A program made the position numbers and the translations under genes. This document shows, one piece after another, positions 22,622-27,460 of a stretch of DNA of 27,460 nt. The notes beneath the pieces were generated by a model. It was not told where the DNA came from. It made no database searches and was given only the letters and a program-made list of their open reading frames with translations. The first letter of the stretch is position 1. Each line of letters opens with the position of its first letter. The DNA is from an uncultured Verrucomicrobia subdivision 3 bacterium (lineage in GTDB: Bacteria; Verrucomicrobiota; Verrucomicrobiae; Limisphaerales; UBA11358), in the NCBI GenBank assembly GCA_903847285.1, contig CAINDH010000296.1, positions 1 to 27,460 of the forward strand. Reading direction: 5' to 3'.

Positions 22622-23302
22622 TTATTCCACAAACCGATAGCCCACGCCACGAACCGTATCCAGATGCTTCGCCGCCGCGCCGATTTTTTCGCGCAATCGC
22701 CTCATGTGTGTGTCCACCGTGCGCGTGTCGATCAGGCTGTCGTATTCCCAGACGTCGCGCAGCAACTGGTCGCGCGACTGCACGCGGCCATCGCGTTGCG
22801 CGAGAATGGTGAGCAGCTTGAATTCCGTCGCTGTCAATTCGATCGGCTTGCCTTTCCAGCTCGCGATGTGGCGTGGCACGTCAATGTGCAAATCACCACA
22901 GCGAAGTTGGTCTTTGGGTTTTTCCTCCGCCTGACCGCGCGCGAGAATTTTTTTGATGCGCAACACCAGTTCGCGCGGGCTGAAAGGTTTTGTGAGGTAA
23001 TCGTCTGCCCCGAGTTCCAGTCCAAGCACGCGATCAATTTCCGCGGCCTTGGCCGTGAGCATGAGAATTGGTGTGCGCGCGGTGGCCGCTTCGTTGCGGA
23101 GCGTCTTGCAAATTTCGAAACCGTCCATCTCCGGCAGCATCACATCTAGCACGATGAGGTCGGGTGTTTGCGCGCGTGCTTTCTTCAACGCCTCCGCACC
23201 GTCCGCCGCCGTGCTGACGGCGTAACCGGCTTGCTTCAAGTTGAACTCGACCAGTTCAACCGCTTCCGGCTCGTCGTCTACGACTAAAATTCTCTGCTTC
23301 AC
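22622..23302 (-). CDS. phoB: Phosphate response regulator PhoB (OmpR family)
   Basis: 226 aa from GTG 23302, close to E. coli PhoB (229 aa). Receiver domain: RILVVDDEPEA (acidic pair), phospho-accepting Asp53 in LIVLDVMLPEMDGFE, LTAKA and YLTKPFSPREL. C-terminal winged helix: ELTATEFKLLTILAQRDGRV, SRDQLLRDVWEY, RTVDTHMRRLREKI and GVGYRFVE. The GTG start gives the standard VKQRILVVDDE beginning; a TTG at 23344 would add 14 unlikely residues. Directly upstream are three Pho-box-like repeats, so self-activation is likely. Signals to phoR-dependent phosphate starvation genes. Confidence 0.92.
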   Translation of the reverse strand: MKQRILVVDDEPEAVELVEFNLKQAGYAVSTAADGAEALKKARAQTPDLIVLDVMLPEMDGFEICKTLRNEAATARTPILMLTAKAAEIDRVLGLELGADDYLTKPFSPRELVLRIKKILARGQAEEKPKDQLRCGDLHIDVPRHIASWKGKPIELTATEFKLLTILAQRDGRVQSRDQLLRDVWEYDSLIDTRTVDTHMRRLREKIGAAAKHLDTVRGVGYRFVE

Positions 23303-23320
23303 GCTAGTCAGAATGTCACG

Positions 23321-23373
23321 CACCCAATCGGCACACAATTTCAATCATGTGACAACCGTGTGACGATTGGGTG
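23321..23373. repeat. 10-base inverted repeat around the phoB promoter region
   Basis: CACCCAATCG (23321-23330) and CGATTGGGTG (23364-23373) are exact reverse complements, 33 bases apart. The right arm overlaps two of the Pho-box-like units. Could be a regulator site or a chance hairpin. Confidence 0.45.
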
Positions 23374-23377
23374 ACGG
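23349..23377 (-). promoter_or_regulatory. Pho-box-like triple 11-base repeat upstream of phoB
   Basis: Read on the minus strand: CCGTCAC-CCAA-TCGTCAC-ACGG-TTGTCAC, that is, three 7-base boxes NNGTCAC (at 23371-23377, 23360-23366 and 23349-23355) each spaced exactly 11 bases. The E. coli Pho box has the same 7+4 build (CTGTCAT-AAAT-CTGTCAC). It ends 46 bases before the phoB GTG start. Suggests PhoB binds its own promoter. Confidence 0.65.
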
Positions 23378-23464
23378 ATGGTTGCCGGAGTCTTCCAGTG
23401 GGCGCGACATTTTTCCAACTGAACCCGACTCTAAAATACTGGGTTATTTTCTGTTGTCGCTCCC

Positions 23465-23499
23465 CGAAGGTAATCTTCACCACCTTCGCGTCCTTCGCG
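23465..23499. repeat. CCTTCGCG tandem unit with inverted partner
   Basis: Two tandem 9-base units CCTTCGCGT/CCTTCGCGC (23483-23500) and an inverted partner: CGAAGGT (23465-23471) pairs with ACCTTCG (23482-23488) across a 10-base loop. It lies just downstream of the cytochrome c gene. No T-tract follows on either strand. A fourth sequence type with the same iterated/inverted build. Confidence 0.5.
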
Positions 23500-23515
23500 C
23501 GATACTTTCCCTCTC

Positions 23516-24634
23516 TTACTTTAAGGCGGCAGAAAACATTTTCAGCGCCTCGGCAAACTGCGTCGGGTCGAAGTCGGGGATTGACTGCGCGAGTTTGAAA
23601 AGCTGGTTCAACTCTGCATCGGCCTTGTGGTTGTTCTCGGCGGCGAGTAGGCGGTCGAGCGCGAGCACCAAGCGTTCGGCGCGACGGGCTTGCAGTGGTG
23701 TCGGAACCGAATCTTTCAGAAAATCCCCACTTGAACTCGCCAGCCGCGTGAGACATTCACGGGTCATCTGCTCGGTCCACATGACTTTGGATTTTTCCTG
23801 CGCAAACTTATCGGCTAATTCTTGCCGACGTTCAAAATGTTCAGGATAGGTTTTTGGGGACAAATCTTCTCCAGAGGCAATTTGCAACACCCAAGAAATT
23901 CCACCGATGCGTTGAAGCAAATTCGTCTCCGTCAGCCGCTGTGACAGTTCGTTGAAAGGATGATCCTTGGTCATCTGCCAACTCAACTCCCGCAACGCCA
24001 CCGCTTGTCCGACCAGCCACGCCTGCGCGCCGTTGCCGTTTTTCTCCGCGCTCCAATGCTTCGGTTCGGCGACGCTCTGGCCATCCAGTTCAAAGATCAG
24101 TTCGGGATGCCCGGCCTTGAGCAGCGACTGGGAAACGACTTGGTGGCACGCGACGCAAGTATTGGCTCGAACGTATAGATTTTGCAGGTTGCGCATCCCC
24201 ACTGCCGTGCGATCGGCGCGCGTGTAATCTTTGCGCGTGTGGGAACGCAGCCAGTTTTCCGCCGGGCCGTGGCAGCTTTCGCACGAGACGCCTTCGCTGG
24301 CCTTGAAATTTTCTCCGCGCAGGTTTTCCGCAACGTCGTCCAGCGGCGCATGACATGTCGTGCAACGCGCGTCTGCCGTGGCGTCTTTGATCTCAAGTGC
24401 ATCCGCGATTTGTTTGGAGCGCGCGGTGGTGAGCGTGGCTGTCGGGCGTTGCGAATGGAAATCTTTGACCGACCAGACGAGAAATTGGTTTTGCTTCGCA
24501 CCGCCGCCGCCGTGGCAGCCGGAACTGGCGCAGGATTGCGCGCCGAGAAATTTGGCTGGTGCGTCCGCCGCCTGCGTGGACGCAGCAGCCAGTAGCAGTC
24601 CTGCGACGAGGGGGCGACAAAGTGTTTTACTCAC
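23516..24634 (-). CDS. Secreted multiheme (probable tetraheme) cytochrome c
   Basis: 372 aa from GTG 24634, which gives a clean signal peptide (LVAGLLLAAASTQAA) for export to the periplasm. Three standard heme motifs: CTTCH (91-95), CESCH (118-122) and CVACH (160-164), plus a first site with an expanded spacing, CASSGCH (35-41, CX4CH). The order and the GVSCESCHGPAENW context resemble the cytochrome c-554 family. The C-terminal ~200 residues have no heme motif and are helical and charged. A longer frame from TTG 24673 would overlap the divergent reductase. Only 29 bases separate the two starts, so they probably share control. Electron donor or acceptor is unknown. Confidence 0.86.
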   Translation of the reverse strand: MSKTLCRPLVAGLLLAAASTQAADAPAKFLGAQSCASSGCHGGGGAKQNQFLVWSVKDFHSQRPTATLTTARSKQIADALEIKDATADARCTTCHAPLDDVAENLRGENFKASEGVSCESCHGPAENWLRSHTRKDYTRADRTAVGMRNLQNLYVRANTCVACHQVVSQSLLKAGHPELIFELDGQSVAEPKHWSAEKNGNGAQAWLVGQAVALRELSWQMTKDHPFNELSQRLTETNLLQRIGGISWVLQIASGEDLSPKTYPEHFERRQELADKFAQEKSKVMWTEQMTRECLTRLASSSGDFLKDSVPTPLQARRAERLVLALDRLLAAENNHKADAELNQLFKLAQSIPDFDPTQFAEALKMFSAALK

Positions 24635-24663
24635 AGCGTCAAATTGGTTAATGGATTGTCGCC

Positions 24664-25974
24664 GTGATTGCAACCCTGATTGATTCCCTTCGCGCTGTCG
24701 CAGGCGGCGGCTTGGTCAGCGTCGTCGGGCTGGCGCTGCTTGCCGGATTGCTCGCGTGGCTGGCCGTTGAAATTTTCCGCGCGTTGCTTCGGCTTAATGG
24801 CGAACGTCTCCAACAAAAAATCGCCCTCCAAAAACTCCGCGCCCAGCTCGCTGAAACCAAACTTCGTTGCAAATCCGCCGAGCAGGCCGAGTCCGGCTGG
24901 AACGGCATCCGTAAATTCGCCGTCGTGAACAAAGTCAATGAATGCGACGACGTCAATGCCTTCTACCTCAGGCCGCATGATGGCCGCGCGCTTCCGCCGT
25001 TCAAGCCGGGCCAATACCTCACGTTTCAGCTCGATCTCCCCGGACGCGATAAGCCGCTGATCCGCTGCTACTCACTTTCTGATTGCAACGATGGCAAAAA
25101 AGACTTTTACCGCGTCACGATCAAAAAGGAAAAAGCGCCAGCAGATAAACCCGAGCTGCCGCCGGGTGCGGGCTCCAGTTTTTTCACTGACGTCATAAAG
25201 GCTGGCGACATCCTCAACGTCAAAGCGCCGACCGGCCATTTCTTTTTGGACATGGCGAAGACGAATCCCATCGTGCTGCTTGCCGGCGGCGTAGGCATCA
25301 CGCCGATGCTTTGCATGGCCAACGCTATCGCCGCCAGTGGCTCCAAGCGCGAGGCCTATTTTTTCTTTGGCGTCCGTAACGTCCGCGAACATATTCACAA
25401 GGCGGAGTTGGAAAAACTTGCGGCGGAGAACGACAATATTCATTTGCATATTGCTTACAGCAAGCCGGGTGAGCGCGATGTGAAAGGAAGAGATTTTCAT
25501 CACGAAGGCCGCGTCGGCATTGAGCTATTGAAAGAGGTGCTGCCATCCAACAATTTTGAATACTACCTCTGCGGCAGCGGCGCGTTCATGAAAAGTTTGA
25601 CCGATGGCCTCGAAGCCTGGGGCGTGCCGGACAGCGTCGTGCACTTCGAGGCGTTCGGCCCGGCGACGGTTAAGAAAAAGGCAGCGCAGCCGACGCAAGC
25701 CGAGACCACGCATCTGCAAAAAGTCATGGTCACCTTCGCACGTTCAGGCAAGACCGTGCGCTGGGAGCCGTCGTCGGAAAATCTTTTGGAGTTTGCCAAG
25801 GCGCAAGGGGTGAAAATTGATTCCGGTTGCTGCGCGGGCAGTTGCGGCTCTTGTGTCGTCGCCATGAAAACCGGTGACGTGAGCTATCTTAAGAAGCCCG
25901 ACACCACGCCCGACTCCGGAACGTGCCTGACGTGCGTCTGCCGTCCGAAAAACGACCTCGTGTTGGACGCGTAA
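24664..25974 (+). CDS. Membrane-anchored FAD/NAD(P) reductase with C-terminal 2Fe-2S domain
   Basis: 436 aa, GTG start. One N-terminal membrane helix (about 13-40), as in NqrF, a short coiled segment, then a ferredoxin-reductase module: FAD motif RCYSLSD (134-140), NAD motif GGVGITPM (208-215) and CGSGAFM (303-309). Last comes a plant-type 2Fe-2S ferredoxin (about 353-436) with Cys389, Cys394, Cys397 and probably Cys424. In NqrF the 2Fe-2S domain comes before the flavin domain; here it is after, as in phthalate-dioxygenase-reductase-like, Hcr-like or flavohemoglobin-related reductases, so it is not simply NqrF. It probably passes electrons from NAD(P)H at the inner membrane to a partner. The next gene begins 1 base after its stop. 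Confidence 0.88.
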   Translation: MIATLIDSLRAVAGGGLVSVVGLALLAGLLAWLAVEIFRALLRLNGERLQQKIALQKLRAQLAETKLRCKSAEQAESGWNGIRKFAVVNKVNECDDVNAFYLRPHDGRALPPFKPGQYLTFQLDLPGRDKPLIRCYSLSDCNDGKKDFYRVTIKKEKAPADKPELPPGAGSSFFTDVIKAGDILNVKAPTGHFFLDMAKTNPIVLLAGGVGITPMLCMANAIAASGSKREAYFFFGVRNVREHIHKAELEKLAAENDNIHLHIAYSKPGERDVKGRDFHHEGRVGIELLKEVLPSNNFEYYLCGSGAFMKSLTDGLEAWGVPDSVVHFEAFGPATVKKKAAQPTQAETTHLQKVMVTFARSGKTVRWEPSSENLLEFAKAQGVKIDSGCCAGSCGSCVVAMKTGDVSYLKKPDTTPDSGTCLTCVCRPKNDLVLDA

Positions 25975-25975
25975 A

Positions 25976-27460
25976 ATGCCTGCCGCCCCGACCATCCTCG
26001 AACGCCCACAACGCTGGGACGCAGCGTTCGACGCGAACATGACCGAGGACGACGTGACGCGGCTGCTCTTCACCGCGCCGTTCAGCGGGATGGACGCGGA
26101 AAAATTCCCCAAGCGCACGCCGCTCCGCGAAATCATACGCAACGACATGCGCATCCTGAAATTTCGCAAAGGCGAGATCATCATGCGCCAGGGCGACTAC
26201 GGCACGTCTGCGTTTCTAATTTTGCAAGGCACGGCGCGCGTCGTGTTGAAGCCCGACTTGGATCCGTCGCTACTGGGCCGACAGGCGACGAACAAAAAAG
26301 GGATCTTCCGCACGCTTGCCCAACTCTGGAACCGTTCGCGTCCGCCGGAAGTGTTGCCGCGCACGTTGCTGGGACAAAGCTCCGGCGTCAGTGCGCGACA
26401 AAATGAAAGTGAGACGCGCGTTTTTCTTCAAGACGTTCCGCGCATTCTGGATCAGCACCGCACGGCAGAAATGTTCGCTGGCGAATTTTTCGGCGAAATT
26501 GCTGCGTTAAGCCGCATGGCGCGCACCTCCACAATTTTTGCCGACAGCGACGACGCTGAACTTCTGGAAATTCGCTGGCAAGGTTTGCGCGACCTGATGA
26601 AATACGACGACGCGCTCCGCACGCACATCAACAAAATTTACCGCGAACGTGCTCTCGCCTCGTATCTCCGCGCCACGCCGCTATTCAAAAATTTGTCGAA
26701 AGAGCAGCTCGCCACCGTGGCAGAGTCCGTGGAATTTTCAACCTACGGAGACTACGACTGGTCGGGCGAATACAAACGCCTCGCGCAATCCGGCAGCGTG
26801 CGCCCGGAGAAAGAGCCGGTCATCGTTGGCGAAGGCGATTATCCGAATGGCATCGTGCTGCTGCGTGCCGGCTTTGCCCGTGTGAGTCAGAAATTCGGTG
26901 GTGGCGAACGCACGTTGAATTACATCGGCGCGGGACAAATTTTTGGCCTGAACGAAATCGCCCACAACTGGCGCAACAAGGAGGCGACGGTGAACATGCA
27001 GTTCTCGCTCCGCGCCATCGGCTACACCCATTTGCTCGTCATTCCGACACGCGTGATGGAAGAAATCGTTCTCCCATCGCTGCCGAAAAACGAACTGCCG
27101 CCGCCAATACAAAAAGTTGAAGACGATTTGAATTCTACGCCGCCAGAAACTGTCGTGCGCGAAAAAGTTGGTGCGGAGATTTTGGAATTTCTCACCGAAA
27201 ACCGTTTTTTCAACGGCACGGCCACGATGGTGATCGACCTCGACCGCTGCACGCGCTGCGACGATTGCGTGCGTGCCTGCGCATCCACGCACGACAACAA
27301 TCCGCGCTTCTTGCGCCACGGTCCGAGCGCCGGACGACTGATGATTGCCAACGCCTGCATGCACTGCGCCGACCCGGTTTGCATGATCGGCTGCCCGACC
27401 GGCGCGATCCATCGCGAGTCGTTCGCTGGTCAGGTCGTCATCAATCCTGCCACGTGCATC
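25976..27460 (+). CDS. Cyclic-nucleotide-binding / 4Fe-4S ferredoxin fusion protein (3' end outside window)
   Basis: At least 495 aa; the frame runs off the window. Residues 57-210: cNMP-binding domain with ILKFRKGEIIMRQGD, FLILQGTARVV and the phosphate cassette FFGEIAALSRMARTST (171-186), interrupted between strands by an insert of about 70 residues (92-165). Residues 232-360: a second, degenerate cNMP-type domain (ATPLFKNLSKEQL, GQIFGLNEIAHNW; no RxAT-like end). From 418: 4Fe-4S ferredoxin motifs CTRCDDCVRAC (425-435) and CMHCADPVCMIGCP (461-474), as in HybA/DmsB-type electron-transfer subunits. It starts 1 base after the reductase stop and is surely co-transcribed. Likely an electron-transfer protein controlled by, or sensing, a ligand. 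Confidence 0.85.
   Translation, partial: MPAAPTILERPQRWDAAFDANMTEDDVTRLLFTAPFSGMDAEKFPKRTPLREIIRNDMRILKFRKGEIIMRQGDYGTSAFLILQGTARVVLKPDLDPSLLGRQATNKKGIFRTLAQLWNRSRPPEVLPRTLLGQSSGVSARQNESETRVFLQDVPRILDQHRTAEMFAGEFFGEIAALSRMARTSTIFADSDDAELLEIRWQGLRDLMKYDDALRTHINKIYRERALASYLRATPLFKNLSKEQLATVAESVEFSTYGDYDWSGEYKRLAQSGSVRPEKEPVIVGEGDYPNGIVLLRAGFARVSQKFGGGERTLNYIGAGQIFGLNEIAHNWRNKEATVNMQFSLRAIGYTHLLVIPTRVMEEIVLPSLPKNELPPPIQKVEDDLNSTPPETVVREKVGAEILEFLTENRFFNGTATMVIDLDRCTRCDDCVRACASTHDNNPRFLRHGPSAGRLMIANACMHCADPVCMIGCPTGAIHRESFAGQVVINPATCI

Noticed and set aside
23367..23849. Plus-strand frame starting in the phoB upstream region and running into the cytochrome gene
   Set aside because: Mostly antisense to the cytochrome c gene; it would also cover the Pho-box and the CCTTCGCG repeat.
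24664..25974. Naming the reductase nqrF
   Set aside because: It has one membrane helix and the right cofactors, but the 2Fe-2S domain is at the C-terminus rather than the N-terminus and no other nqr genes are visible.

Overview
The window is dense bacterial chromosome, moderately GC-rich, with almost no non-coding sequence. No gap between genes reaches 300 bases, and no rRNA, tRNA, IS element, phage gene or CRISPR array was seen. The best guess is a Verrucomicrobiota bacterium of the Pedosphaera/Limisphaera type. The reasons are a large secreted Ycf48/Ig-like protein ending in FFRVSRP, a bacterial deoxyhypusine-synthase-like gene, a flagellar operon with unusual small genes, few Shine-Dalgarno sequences, and short iterated intergenic repeats (CCACAGAT, GCGCAAAG, CCTTCGCG and CGCGAAATA types). 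This placement is inference from pattern; no marker gene was compared.

Layout. 1-2.9 kb: the 3' end of bioB, an M48 membrane protease, a sugar-nucleotidyltransferase-type gene and frr (ribosome recycling factor) with a strong terminator. 2.9-9.6 kb (all minus): a compact flagellar operon, flhA > flhF > small membrane protein > sigma-region-2-only protein > fliA > motA > motB > small CxC protein, with ATGA overlaps at three junctions and a 20-nt overlap at a fourth. 9.7-12.4 kb: a secreted Ycf48/Ig-like protein. 12.4-18.4 kb: hldD (LPS heptose), a DHS-like gene, a secreted beta-helix protein, agmatine deiminase, APS kinase and a methyltransferase. 18.4-20.4 kb: a kinase-like (APH) domain fused to a duplicated membrane module. 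20.4-23.4 kb (all minus): phoB, phoR, ispF and a small unknown gene, separated by three copies of one inverted-repeat family, with a Pho-box-like triple repeat in front of phoB. 23.5 kb to the end: a probable tetraheme cytochrome c, divergent from a membrane-anchored flavin/2Fe-2S reductase, then a cNMP-binding/4Fe-4S fusion that runs off the window.

How the genes work together. The flagellar block supplies the export gate (FlhA), placement GTPase (FlhF), late sigma factor (FliA) and stator (MotAB). The region-2-only sigma paralogue directly upstream of and coupled to fliA is the most unusual piece. AguA and the DHS-like protein may both act in polyamine metabolism. PhoBR is the phosphate-response pair and looks self-regulated. 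The most likely undescribed system is the redox block at the right end, where an electron-transfer chain (cytochrome, flavin/Fe-S reductase, Fe-S protein) includes a component with two cyclic-nucleotide-binding-type domains.
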